Below are positions 13,665 to 22,242 of a stretch of DNA of 22,855 nucleotides, piece after piece. Below the pieces are notes generated by a model. That model was given only the letters and a program-made list of their open reading frames with translations, did not search any database and was not told the origin of the DNA. The DNA comes from a virus. Position numbers and translations under genes: made by a program. The first letter of the stretch is position 1; every line of letters starts with the position of its first letter. The stretch lies in IMG/VR virus record IMGVR_UViG_3300037353_000018, positions 1 to 22,855 of that record; one strand, given 5' to 3'.

Positions 13665-13867
13665 CCGCCGTCCCGGATTATGTCAAGGAACGATTCGGCA
13701 AGGATATCAGCCGGCAATCAGCGTACAATTGGGTGAGCGTTGGCCGGAATAATGTCAAACTGCGGATCGCCCAGGTAGTGGCGCTTGGCGGACCGCATAC
13801 TATGGTGCGTGTGACTTATACTAATTGGGTGGATGAGTTTGTTTTGCGGATGGGAGGACTGGCATGA
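13634..13867 (+). CDS. Small helix-turn-helix DNA-binding protein, excisionase-like
   Basis: This 77-residue protein has a strong ribosome binding site, AGGAGG at 13619-13624, nine bases before ATG. Residues about 14-40, with VPDYVKERFGKDISRQSAYNW, fit a helix-turn-helix in which RQSAYNWV would be the recognition helix. They resemble excisionase/MerR-type or small Cro-like proteins that read a DNA site. The following TMVRVTYTNWVDEFVLRM could form the wing and last helix. No integrase is visible in this window, so an excisionase role is only a possibility; a transcription regulator is equally likely. It ends with an ATGA overlap with the next gene. Confidence 0.6.
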   Translation: MSGPPRRLLLAAVPDYVKERFGKDISRQSAYNWVSVGRNNVKLRIAQVVALGGPHTMVRVTYTNWVDEFVLRMGGLA

Positions 13868-14136
13868 ACAAGAACCCCATTATATATGTGTATGCAAGAT
13901 TGGATAAACCAATTCATGCCGCTGCAACCCCGGCGGCGCCAGCGGGATTCGACACCGTGTTTGTCGCATCGACTTACGAACATACTTTGGATGCACGACA
14001 GAATGAAATAAATCGAGAGAAAGCAATAGCAGAAATTGAAGCGCTTGTCGCCGGTCGCGCATCTATAGAAGGATTCAGTTATAGCAATCCAATGGGGGGT
14101 GGACATGATAATCGACAGCGACAAGGATCAAGTTGA
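13864..14136 (+). CDS. Small hypothetical protein
   Basis: This 90-residue protein begins at an ATG overlapping the previous stop (ATGA). It opens NKNPIIYVYARLDKPIHAA, has a Pro/Ala stretch, then a helix DARQNEINREKAIAEIEALV, and a Gly-rich tail. No known family, membrane segment or motif is recognised. The end of the frame overlaps the next gene by 32 bases, which is tight but common in this cluster. It is supported mainly by its overlap and by the absence of another long frame here. Confidence 0.55.
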   Translation: MNKNPIIYVYARLDKPIHAAATPAAPAGFDTVFVASTYEHTLDARQNEINREKAIAEIEALVAGRASIEGFSYSNPMGGGHDNRQRQGSS

Positions 14137-14365
14137 TTTACGCCAGCGGATGGGGAGAGATCGGCTGCGGTTGGCTCTACAAGCATACAACTTAGCCCAA
14201 ACGAAGCATGAGCTAGTGTTGTGGCATCGAGAAGGCGAATGGCGCATCGCTCCTGATGCTGTGCTTTATAATCTGATTGAGCGCTGGACCCCGGATGGCG
14301 ATCCGATGATCCTCTATTGGGAGCAATGCCGGCCTATCCAATCACCGACCGGGCTTTCGATTTGA
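14105..14365 (+). CDS. Small hypothetical protein at the end of the plus operon
   Basis: This 86-residue protein is read from the ATG at 14105, preceded by a G-rich stretch with GGTGG; a GTG at 14099 is an alternative. It starts MIIDSDKDQVDLRQRMGRDR and has a helix RLALQAYNLAQTKHELVLW, then WHREGEWRIAPDAVLYNLIERW with several Trp residues. No family is recognised. It overlaps the 3' end of the minus-strand holin-like gene by 32 bases, so the two operons run into each other here without a visible intrinsic terminator. Confidence 0.6.
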   Translation: MIIDSDKDQVDLRQRMGRDRLRLALQAYNLAQTKHELVLWHREGEWRIAPDAVLYNLIERWTPDGDPMILYWEQCRPIQSPTGLSI

Positions 14366-14603
14366 CCCAGGACCAGAGATAAGATAGCGCCAGTGCGGCG
14401 GCGGAAGCGTATACACTCCATCCGATCAGCGCTCGCTTCTCGTGGGATTCAAGAGCGCCGACGCGAGACTTGACATCTTTGAGATCATCCATCACGGCTT
14501 TCACAATGGGGTCAAAATGTTCGCCAACTTTTTGAATCAATGGTTCCACGATGACGGTCTTTATTCGCTCCGCGTCCGCAAGTGTCAATTCCATATCGCT
14601 CAT
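14334..14603 (-). CDS. Holin-like small membrane protein
   Basis: This 89-residue minus-strand protein has a charged helical N-terminus (TLADAERIKTVIVEPLIQKV), a coiled-coil-like middle (DPIVKAVMDDLKDVKSRVGA) and one hydrophobic segment at about 58-80 (ALIGWSVYASAAALALSYLW). A basic tail follows. This layout resembles XhlA-type holin-associated proteins, which help lyse the host. Holin or lysis-accessory function is inferred from shape and from its place after the virion genes. No endolysin is visible in the window. It starts two bases after the stop of the 1447-residue protein, with AAGAGA in the coupling region. Confidence 0.6.
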   Translation of the reverse strand: MSDMELTLADAERIKTVIVEPLIQKVGEHFDPIVKAVMDDLKDVKSRVGALESHEKRALIGWSVYASAAALALSYLWSWVKSKARSVIG

Positions 14604-14605
14604 GA

Positions 14606-17600
14606 TTATCTCTTTTTCGGCACGTGCCGCTTGTTGAACCCGACCGCTTCTAGCGCCTGTTGCTCTGGTGGCTCCGGCGGAGTCAACCCGAGGGTCGGTT
14701 GAATCGCGGTCGGCAGCACTTCCTTCGCCGCCATCTTGGCGGTTCCCTCATTTGGTTCAAATAGACTCTTACCCCGCGTCTTTTGATCCTGGAAGTCACG
14801 GCCCTCGTAATATTGTCGGGCCATTGACGGAACCGGCGCAAACCGATCCTCCGTCCATTTTACCACATCCCCACCGGCATAAGCTAATGCGATGACCGGC
14901 GCCATCGGTCCAGCCGGAAGCGTCCAGCGTCCCAAGCCGAACACATGAGGGTGGAAGAAGTCCTCGGCGCTCTGGGGTAATTTACCAGTCGATACCGTGT
15001 TCACTACCCCACCCGCCAAGGCCGCGGCAAGTAAATGCCCGGCAACAGCCTGCTGTGCTGGCGAGAGGTTGGTTGTCTTAAACAATTCCGGTACGTCCCC
15101 CGCGGCTCGACCGATCAATTTGAATGGGTTGGTAGTCCAGTGCGGAAATGCCAAGGTTACCCGCATCGCTAGTTGCACAGCTTTACTCTGGAATTCACGA
15201 CTGTCTTTCAGGTTACTAAATGAATAGTTGACGGCTTCTACAACCTTTTTTGCCTTGGCTTGTACCTTCGGGTCGGTGAGGCTTAATCCTTTCCGACTCG
15301 CATCATTTAGTACGTCTTGCAGGCCCATGAATTGAGCGCCGCGTCGGGCATTCTCGCCGACCTTCTCAAACAACATCCGTTTGGCGGCGCGCATGATCGA
15401 CGCCGGATTCTTGAAATTGGTTTGCTCCGCCTGTCCTTTGAATATATCCGGGGTCTCAGGAATGCCGCCAGTCTTCTTGGCTAGTTGGACCCGCGGTTCC
15501 ATCGGGGTATTGGAGTTACTAAATGCCTCTTTTGCCGCGGTGCCTTCATGCACCGCTTCCGCCAATCCGGTTCCTGGAATTGCCTGTCGAAGCGCTTTGG
15601 CAGTTTCCATCAATTGTCCGTGCGTCAGACTTTGGATGGCCCGTCCCAATCGCAGGCCGGATTCCGATTGGGAAAAGTTCATGTAATGGGCGCCCTGTAG
15701 GGATAACTTCGCTTCAATTATTCTACGATTAACCCAATCAATTGACTTAAAAAACGGATTTTGCGGATCGACCGGCGACGGTTCCATGCCCTTATTGAAG
15801 ATGTTCGCTACCGCTTTATCGGCGACGTACCGCGGCCGGTCGGCTTGTGCCAAGGCATCATCGACTAATCCGTGCTTTTCCGGCATCCGGCCAGCTTCAT
15901 AGGTCGGATGGTATTCACCCGTACCCGGCTCAGTAAATTCAGTCTTCGCGCGTGCCTCTGTCTGTCCCTTGTTTTTGCCGACTTGTGTTACATGCTCGTA
16001 CGGGTAATCGACTTCGCTTTGATAATGCTCCTGCAATTCATCCGGCGAAGCGGGCGGCAATTCCTGCACCGACCCATCCTTCATTCCTTGTCGGAACAAC
16101 GCAAGTCGAGTCTTCAATGGCGTATCCTGATCGTTCAGTTTATCAAGTAATCCACCTTCATTGGTTGCCGACCATTTGCGTTGTGGAGGTTGAAACAACT
16201 TATCCCGTAACGCTAGTTCATTCGGCATCTGCTGGTCGCCAAAGTCGAGTTTGCGAATGAGGCCGGCACTCACCGCGTCTTTCGCCATGCGGGAGAAATG
16301 AACGTACTTCATCGCATCGACGCGCTTAGCAATGGCGGTCACGAGGGGATTCTCGTGCATTGGCGCCATTCCTTTCGCGGCGATAGTGTTCACAAAATCC
16401 TCGTGCCCACCTGTCAGACTTCGGCTCTTTATAACATGCCCAATTGGTGCTAAACCGCCTGGACCACTTCCTTCCGGCGCCTTATATCCGAACTCATAAG
16501 GCTTTTTCCCGTTCTTGTCGATCATACCGGCAGACCGACCCATTTGATCTTCACTCCAATATTGCGCACCAGGAATGTTTTCACGAATTGCATTCCGTTT
16601 GATAGCGACTCCGTCTTCATGCCATAATGCACGAAGATTACCGAATTTTGGATCGGATGGTGCTTGATGGGCCTCGATCTCATCTATGAGTCGGTATACT
16701 TCCTTCGCCCGGCCCGACTGCATCATCTGGTTTGTCGCGTCAATGTATGGTTTGTATGCCGCGGCGCGACGGAAGCCACCCAAATTACTCGTATCATCCG
16801 CCTGTTTTACAATATCCATTGCACGGACAACATGGGTGCTGCGTCCAAGATTGCCGCCAAAGAATTCGCCGATGGAATTACCGGCCTTTACTGCCAGACC
16901 CCCCATGATGTCCTTTGTTTTTAAGCCGGCGTTGTGGACTTGATCGTGGAATTTTTTAACATCGAATCCACCAGATTCATTGGACCATAATTGTTTAAGT
17001 CGTTCTTTTGTGAATTCGCTGAATGTATCTTTTGGCACATCTTCTTTAGGGACGGCGCGGGTGACGGCCGCGATCACTTGTTCCGGCGCGCGTTCTGCCG
17101 GCGGCTTGGCGGCTTCTTTCGCCTCTTCGGCTGGTGTCTGTACTTGTGTAGGAGTCTCGACCTTTTGTTCCGCTGGTGTCGCTTTATCGGGTACAGGTGT
17201 ACCCGCCATCCCTTCGGGGGTTTCAAATGTTGCGTCCCTTGTTGATTCTGCAACCGCAGAGTCCTGTTCCGCCTTTGCTTTGATCGCGGCTTGCCGACGC
17301 TCTACTCCTCCGGCGGCAAGGTATTTATTCTGTACTTGTCCTATCGCGTCGGCATTGGCTTGCCGTTCCTCTGGGGTTTTGGCGTCCTCGATACGACGCG
17401 CCTGGGGTGTCTGTACTTGTGTAGGAGTCTCGACCTTTTGTTCCGCTGGCGCCGGCACAGGTCGCATCTCCCCCTGTGGCAGTCCAGCGGCATCGCGTGC
17501 TTGGATTAACGAGGCGTTCGCCTGATCGGTCGCGTCGGCAAGAAGTGGCTTTTTACCTAACCCCTCTTTTACCTGATATCCATTTGCTTGCATCCACGCG

Positions 17601-18949
17601 CGTAATTGCCGATTGCCGCCGTTAACTACTTCGTCAGGAATTGGGGGCAATGGACGTTTCGTAGGGATAAGTTTGGGTGTGGGAACCGGACCCTTACTAA
17701 CTGTTCCGATTCCGCCTGGGCCTTCTATTCCGGCTTCCTGATGGAATTGCACAGGAGTTGCCGCGGTAGGATTTACCCGCTCTTGCAAGTATTGAGCCAT
17801 CGCTTGTCGCGGTGTCATCTGTTGTGTGTCGATCTTGTTCTGTATAATCCGACGATCAATGGGGACACCCATTTTGTTTGCTAGAATACGAAGCTGCCCA
17901 GCATCTAAGCTATTCAGATTGTCCGGAAGCGCAGTAGGCTTCGCAAGCAATGGTTGCTGGGGCGGTGTCGCGGGAGCCGGCATCGGTGCAGGAGTCGGTG
18001 CAGGAGCGGGAGTCGGCGTCACGTTTTCTGGCGCTTTTGTTTCTACGGGGGCAGTCTGCACAGGGGATTGGTTTTCGACCCCAGGTGCAGATTGACCTTC
18101 CGGTGCCATGCCATGCAGCAATCCGCCCCCGGCGCCCAGGGCCAGCGCCTTACCTACGTTCTCCAATATTGGCCGCCCGGTATTCATGTTAGTGGTCATT
18201 TGGCCTGCCACCTGGGGAAACGCGGATGCCAGAACTTTGCTGCCGAATGTGGCTCCCGCATCGCTGATGACACCAGAGAGCGCACGTTTTAACACGCCAC
18301 TTATGAGGGAATTGCCCTTCCCGCCTAGCGCGTACGAGATGGCTGAATCAATGGCACCTTGGGTTATCGCCTGTCCAGGTGTTCCGCCCTGCCCATACTC
18401 GCTTAATCCACCAGCAGCGGCCGCCAGAACGGGATTGGCAAAGCGTGCGCTGCCGGCCAGGAAGCCAACAGCCTCGGTGCCGATGTCCTCCTTCACTGGC
18501 GTTTGCATGATGTTCTGGTTGGCAAGGAAAGCGTTTTGGCCCACCTGTCCCGGCAGAAGGCGTCCAATACCCTCCGCGGTACTGGGGATGCCGGAACCTT
18601 GATAAGCTGCAAGTGCGCGATTCTCGTAAGGATGTTGGGCGCCGAACTCTGCGGTCTCGGCGCCCTGAGCCGCAGCCTCAGTCGGCCCATAAGCCGCCGC
18701 AGCGCCAGCCTCCGCCGGGTTCAATTGCTTGTTAGGAAGGGCTGTGGCCTGTTCGCCGGCAGGACCATAGAGTTTACGGGCAGCCTCATAATTGGCGCCG
18801 ATCTGCAATTGATGTTCCGGCTTGGCCGGATCGAGGCCCATCTTCGTGTTCAAATCTTGCGCCTTTAGGCGCCAGATTGAATTCGGATCGACGGCTTGCA
18901 AATCGCTTGGGGGTGTGATCTGCAAATCAGATGGAAGTTCATCGGCCAT
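14606..18949 (-). CDS. Very large protein, probable internal/injected virion protein
   Basis: This 1447-residue protein is the largest in the window. The first 300 residues include Ala/Gly-rich hydrophobic stretches (FLAGSARFANPVLAAAAGGL, ALALGAGGGLLHG) like those of podovirus internal virion proteins that enter the cell with DNA. Residues about 290-620 are Pro/Gln/Glu-rich and probably disordered, and carry an exact duplicated stretch (17133-17176 and 17406-17449). From about 650 on it is a large helical, folded-looking region with segments such as HWTTNPFKLI and a conserved-looking NYSFSNLKDS. I see no peptidase, glycosidase or polymerase motif that I trust. Similarity to large polyvalent phage proteins is possible. 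The ATG follows AGGAG (18956-18960 on the opposite strand) and lies two bases after the next gene's stop. Confidence 0.85.
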   Translation of the reverse strand: MADELPSDLQITPPSDLQAVDPNSIWRLKAQDLNTKMGLDPAKPEHQLQIGANYEAARKLYGPAGEQATALPNKQLNPAEAGAAAAYGPTEAAAQGAETAEFGAQHPYENRALAAYQGSGIPSTAEGIGRLLPGQVGQNAFLANQNIMQTPVKEDIGTEAVGFLAGSARFANPVLAAAAGGLSEYGQGGTPGQAITQGAIDSAISYALGGKGNSLISGVLKRALSGVISDAGATFGSKVLASAFPQVAGQMTTNMNTGRPILENVGKALALGAGGGLLHGMAPEGQSAPGVENQSPVQTAPVETKAPENVTPTPAPAPTPAPMPAPATPPQQPLLAKPTALPDNLNSLDAGQLRILANKMGVPIDRRIIQNKIDTQQMTPRQAMAQYLQERVNPTAATPVQFHQEAGIEGPGGIGTVSKGPVPTPKLIPTKRPLPPIPDEVVNGGNRQLRAWMQANGYQVKEGLGKKPLLADATDQANASLIQARDAAGLPQGEMRPVPAPAEQKVETPTQVQTPQARRIEDAKTPEERQANADAIGQVQNKYLAAGGVERRQAAIKAKAEQDSAVAESTRDATFETPEGMAGTPVPDKATPAEQKVETPTQVQTPAEEAKEAAKPPAERAPEQVIAAVTRAVPKEDVPKDTFSEFTKERLKQLWSNESGGFDVKKFHDQVHNAGLKTKDIMGGLAVKAGNSIGEFFGGNLGRSTHVVRAMDIVKQADDTSNLGGFRRAAAYKPYIDATNQMMQSGRAKEVYRLIDEIEAHQAPSDPKFGNLRALWHEDGVAIKRNAIRENIPGAQYWSEDQMGRSAGMIDKNGKKPYEFGYKAPEGSGPGGLAPIGHVIKSRSLTGGHEDFVNTIAAKGMAPMHENPLVTAIAKRVDAMKYVHFSRMAKDAVSAGLIRKLDFGDQQMPNELALRDKLFQPPQRKWSATNEGGLLDKLNDQDTPLKTRLALFRQGMKDGSVQELPPASPDELQEHYQSEVDYPYEHVTQVGKNKGQTEARAKTEFTEPGTGEYHPTYEAGRMPEKHGLVDDALAQADRPRYVADKAVANIFNKGMEPSPVDPQNPFFKSIDWVNRRIIEAKLSLQGAHYMNFSQSESGLRLGRAIQSLTHGQLMETAKALRQAIPGTGLAEAVHEGTAAKEAFSNSNTPMEPRVQLAKKTGGIPETPDIFKGQAEQTNFKNPASIMRAAKRMLFEKVGENARRGAQFMGLQDVLNDASRKGLSLTDPKVQAKAKKVVEAVNYSFSNLKDSREFQSKAVQLAMRVTLAFPHWTTNPFKLIGRAAGDVPELFKTTNLSPAQQAVAGHLLAAALAGGVVNTVSTGKLPQSAEDFFHPHVFGLGRWTLPAGPMAPVIALAYAGGDVVKWTEDRFAPVPSMARQYYEGRDFQDQKTRGKSLFEPNEGTAKMAAKEVLPTAIQPTLGLTPPEPPEQQALEAVGFNKRHVPKKR
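17133..17176 (-). repeat. 44-bp exact direct repeat, copy A
   Basis: Identical to 17406-17449. It lies in frame in the 1447-residue gene and encodes the shared peptide PAEQKVETPTQVQTP (about residues 592-606). Confidence 0.9.
17406..17449 (-). repeat. 44-bp exact direct repeat, copy B
   Basis: Identical to 17133-17176, offset by 273 bases (91 codons), so the reading frame is kept. It encodes about residues 501-515 of the same protein. Identity at the DNA level implies a recent duplication or gene conversion. Confidence 0.9.
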
Positions 18950-18951
18950 AT

Positions 18952-20250
18952 CTACGCTCCTGGGGGCGCCGGTAAGGGATTAGCCGGCGGCTGGTAGGGC
19001 AGGATTTGCCCATTCGTGACCTTGAACATCTTGCCGGTGGACGGACTATGAAGTACGGAACCTTCCGGGTATTTGGCGCCCGTGACAGGATGAACCGCGG
19101 CCGGTGATTGGGGAGTTGCAATTCCGGGTGCTGCTACGGGCGCGGGCGCGGGTTGTGCCGCAGATGCTTGCGCCTGACCGGGAACGACAGGGGGGGGTGC
19201 CGCACCCCCAGGAGGCATCATAGTTCGTTGGGGGTACGGATTCTGCGGATTGGGTGTGGGCGCCGCGGCGGGAGTCGGTGCATTAGATTGTGCATTTGGG
19301 CCGCCCGGTAGACCTTTTTGCATGTTTAGGAACTCGTTTTGCCGCTGTCCCGCAACCTGTACTGCATGTTGATAATCTTTCCACTGTTGGGTGTTCGTAT
19401 CGTTCGGGTCGATCTTATTTCCCTCGGCATCGGTACCCGTCTCTAGTTTAGACTTGGCTTGTTTTTCATCTTCCTCCGCTTGTCGGTACGATTGATTAGC
19501 AGATTCATACTGCGCCTTCTGGTATTCGGATTCCTTTGCTTCCGGCGCCGGCTTTGGTTGTTCCGCCGCCTTACCCCCCGGCAACGGCTCCTGCACGGTG
19601 TCGGGCAACTTCACCTTGTATGCACCCGCGCCCTCGGCCTCCAAGGTCTCGCCCGGTTTGAGGTTCGCCTGCTGGCGTTCTTCACCCGCGGCGAATGCTT
19701 CTTGTGACATCCGATCTGGCCCGGTGCCTCGACTGATGCCAACCGACCCGCCGGGAACGGTATGGGCCGGCGTATTCTGCGCTTGCTTCACAACCTCCTG
19801 CATGACCCCCTTGAACGTGTTGAGGTCGATGTTGGGATCGTTCTGCAAATCCTCGACTTGATCCTTCAATTCCCCCAAGTCGTATTTGCCAAGCATTGCG
19901 GCCCGCATCACGCTCTTGGCCTTCATCAACGATTGGGTCATGGGCGATACGCCCCCCACACCGCCTCCGCCGATTGCTGCGCCGGATCGCCGAGGGGAAG
20001 TTCCAGTAGTCCCCATTCCCCGGCCGCGCCCAACGGCTTGCCGAGTGTTTGAGGCATTTTGCAATTTATGGGCTAACGCGCGAGCCGCCTCCATGTCTGG
20101 CGCCGGCTTACGCGCAGCGATGAGTGGCACTTTGTTATGTGCCGCTGCCTCACGCAGGTGACTCAGATCGCCGACCGGCGTTTCCTTCGGCGGTTCCCCC
20201 TCATTACGACGGTTGAATCCTCGAAGATCAAAATTATCAGATTGAGCCAC
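18952..20250 (-). CDS. Low-complexity probable virion protein
   Basis: This 432-residue protein is rich in Pro, Ala, Gln and Gly, with a folded-looking stretch at about 105-165 (MTQSLMKAKSVMRAAMLGKY, then DLGELKDQVEDLQND). A coiled-coil-like segment follows at about 238-270 (ESEYQKAQYESANQSYRQ). The C-terminus is Pro/Ala-rich and ends in HPVTGAKYPEGSVLHSP and FKVTNGQILPYQ, a small beta-type module. No catalytic motif is seen. In late operons of podovirus type, such proteins sit beside internal virion proteins, and this one precedes the 1447-residue protein by two bases. Its start is two bases after the stop of the next upstream gene. Confidence 0.75.
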   Translation of the reverse strand: MAQSDNFDLRGFNRRNEGEPPKETPVGDLSHLREAAAHNKVPLIAARKPAPDMEAARALAHKLQNASNTRQAVGRGRGMGTTGTSPRRSGAAIGGGGVGGVSPMTQSLMKAKSVMRAAMLGKYDLGELKDQVEDLQNDPNIDLNTFKGVMQEVVKQAQNTPAHTVPGGSVGISRGTGPDRMSQEAFAAGEERQQANLKPGETLEAEGAGAYKVKLPDTVQEPLPGGKAAEQPKPAPEAKESEYQKAQYESANQSYRQAEEDEKQAKSKLETGTDAEGNKIDPNDTNTQQWKDYQHAVQVAGQRQNEFLNMQKGLPGGPNAQSNAPTPAAAPTPNPQNPYPQRTMMPPGGAAPPPVVPGQAQASAAQPAPAPVAAPGIATPQSPAAVHPVTGAKYPEGSVLHSPSTGKMFKVTNGQILPYQPPANPLPAPPGA

Positions 20251-20252
20251 GC

Positions 20253-20954
20253 CTAATCTCCATTATTCGCCGCATCTTGATTATAATCGGCACCCTGAAT
20301 CGGATTACCGTTAGCATCAAACGGATTGCCGTTACTGTCGTACCCGGCGATTAATGACGAATCGCCGAATTCGTTCCCGCCATTATTTAGCATACCCTGA
20401 TTATTGGCGAAACCCATTAACGCTTGCTGGTAAGCCTGGGCTTGCGAACCACCCGCAGCCGGAGTGGTCGAGTTGGCGACCGCAGCACCTTGATTACTGC
20501 CCGGCAGCGCGCCGGCGACACCTTCATTGACCTGATTCTTTGGCAGGCCGACACCAGGGGCATTGATAGCATTACCTGCGTTTGCCGACATATTCGCCAG
20601 ATTTTCCAATGCTCCCATTTGAGTAAGAGCGCCTTGATTCTGGACGTTGGCTGCCGCAAGATTATACGTTTGTAACGGCGCTTGTAGTTCATTGGGAAGT
20701 GTGGTTGAATTTGCTAGGCCCGCGTTCGTCAGGCCTTGAGTGACGCTCGCCTGATTCTGGCCGAGTTGTTGTTGCAAGCCTTGCAATTGGCCGGAAGTCG
20801 TGTTACCGGCGAGATTATAAGCTTGGCCGAGGTTTGTCAGGGCCGCGTTATATCCTTGGATCGCGGGATTGGAACCAGAGAATTGAGTGACTCCCGGCGC
20901 GCCAAGGGCGCTTGTAGGAGTAGGAGAAGCCGCAATACCAACATTACCGGGCAT
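20253..20954 (-). CDS. Gln/Asn/Ala-rich probable virion protein
   Basis: This 233-residue protein has a helical central region, IQGYNAALTNLGQAYNLA and QLQGLQQQLGQNQASV, and an Asn/Gly-rich C-terminus (DSNGNPFDANGNPIQGADYN). It has no signal peptide, membrane segment or enzyme motif. The composition and the place between the LamG protein and the other low-complexity protein suggest an internal or neck-associated virion component, but the function is unknown. AGGTGA a few bases before the ATG is the likely ribosome binding site. The ten-base gap to the LamG gene is the longest in this operon. Confidence 0.7.
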   Translation of the reverse strand: MPGNVGIAASPTPTSALGAPGVTQFSGSNPAIQGYNAALTNLGQAYNLAGNTTSGQLQGLQQQLGQNQASVTQGLTNAGLANSTTLPNELQAPLQTYNLAAANVQNQGALTQMGALENLANMSANAGNAINAPGVGLPKNQVNEGVAGALPGSNQGAAVANSTTPAAGGSQAQAYQQALMGFANNQGMLNNGGNEFGDSSLIAGYDSNGNPFDANGNPIQGADYNQDAANNGD

Positions 20955-20964
20955 ATATCACCTG

Positions 20965-22239
20965 CTATCCTAATGAGTTATAATACTTTGTGAGAAGTTG
21001 CCAGTTGCGACGATGGCGATTATGCGACACCGCGTTCTGATCTAACAACGGAAATTGTAGCGCAATCGCCACGGCGGATACCATATCGGACATCGTTAAG
21101 GAGTCGGACAAACTTTCCGCGTATAATGCCCCTACAATTCCCGCACAGGTTGCAGTAAGCGTCAAGGAATCGGAGAGCGATGGGAAGGTGGCGCGTACCG
21201 CGGAAACAAGATCAGATATTGTCAACGAATCGGAGACCGACTCATGTAGACCCCGCAATCCCGACGAGAGATCGGAGAGTGTAAGTGAATCCGCAAGTGA
21301 TGGAAATGTAGCGCGTTGTCCGCTGCCTGAAGCCGATAGAGTGAGCGAATCTGAGAGTGATGGAAAAGTGCGGCGAATTGCGAAATCGGAATCGGAAAGC
21401 GTTAATGAATCGGTATTCGTTTCAGTGTAACTATTAGCGCCTCCCGACCGCAGCAACGGCAGCATCGACGAAACGCGGTTGAGTTCGAGGGGGCGATTCG
21501 CGAGACACGACAGATAATCCGCATAGACTTCTGAGGCGGTCCAGGTTCGGCCCAACACCTCCGCCTCAAATAGATACCCAGTCGCCGCTCCATCTCCACC
21601 TAAATTGTTTCCCAGCCTTATTGATATTGACGAGCCGGTAGACATCGTGATGGCGTGCGCCGCCGAAGCCCCTAATCGGCCGTTGACGTACACACTCACC
21701 ACACTTCCATCGAAAGTGCCCACGATTCTATAGACATTTCCAACGGACATCCCAATGAGGCTGGGTCCGCTGCTGTAAGGACCGGCCCCCGTGCCGTCAG
21801 ACACGAAAAACTGCGGTGAGCCGCTGGTGAGGCCGTAAAGAAGATCAAACTGTTCGTGTAGGGCGTCGCTTACCCCGTCAGTCCATCTTGTGCAAATGTC
21901 ACCCCTCGTTAATACGCCGGGCGAGAACGTGGCCGCAACGGTAATGTTGTTTCCCGAGACAACGGCGGCGCCGGTCGGCATTGCAACGTATGCGCTTCCG
22001 CCTCCGTTGAAGTACAGGCTGCCGATACCCCACGCCGATTTGTTGTTCCAGGAAACACCCGCCGCCAGCGTGCCGGGGCAAATCCCGCGAAGATCGTAAA
22101 ACTGTGTTCCTCCCCCCGAAAGCCCCGGCGTAACCCTCCACCATGCCACCAGCCCGCGATTGAGGGGGGCGGACTGGTTGATCGGATTTCTCAGATCAAT
22201 AGGTCGATAGCGTCGGATTGGCGCAAAGCGGGAGATCAT
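20965..22239 (-). CDS. LamG-like protein with DSLTLS repeats, probable tail appendage
   Basis: This 424-residue protein probably belongs to the tail fibre or other virion surface and may bind glycans. Residues about 30-255 form a concanavalin A-like/LamG domain (GLVAWWRVTPGLSGG, GSLYFNGGGSAYVAMP, YRIVGTFDGSVVSVYVNGRL), the fold used by many phage appendages. From about 280 to 395 there are six copies of a 20-21-residue unit with core SDSLTLS and FPSLS. These look like a repeated beta-strand stalk or linker. The repeats differ in sequence, so the duplication is not recent. It begins at an ATG four bases after the stop of the next upstream gene. Confidence 0.8.
   Translation of the reverse strand: MISRFAPIRRYRPIDLRNPINQSAPLNRGLVAWWRVTPGLSGGGTQFYDLRGICPGTLAAGVSWNNKSAWGIGSLYFNGGGSAYVAMPTGAAVVSGNNITVAATFSPGVLTRGDICTRWTDGVSDALHEQFDLLYGLTSGSPQFFVSDGTGAGPYSSGPSLIGMSVGNVYRIVGTFDGSVVSVYVNGRLGASAAHAITMSTGSSISIRLGNNLGGDGAATGYLFEAEVLGRTWTASEVYADYLSCLANRPLELNRVSSMLPLLRSGGANSYTETNTDSLTLSDSDFAIRRTFPSLSDSLTLSASGSGQRATFPSLADSLTLSDLSSGLRGLHESVSDSLTISDLVSAVRATFPSLSDSLTLTATCAGIVGALYAESLSDSLTMSDMVSAVAIALQFPLLDQNAVSHNRHRRNWQLLTKYYNSLG
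21068..21420 (-). repeat. Six tandem DSLTLS-type repeats
   Basis: Six imperfect units of about 60-66 bases encode SDSLTLS cores followed by about 14 variable residues, often with FPSLS at the end. The fifth unit (TATCAGIVGALYAE) has departed most. They form the C-terminal part of the LamG protein. Confidence 0.8.
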
Positions 22240-22242
22240 TGA

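Noticed and set aside
13817-13822. TATACT hexamer in the helix-turn-helix gene
   Set aside because: No -35 box lies at suitable spacing; positions 13794-13799 read CGCATA.
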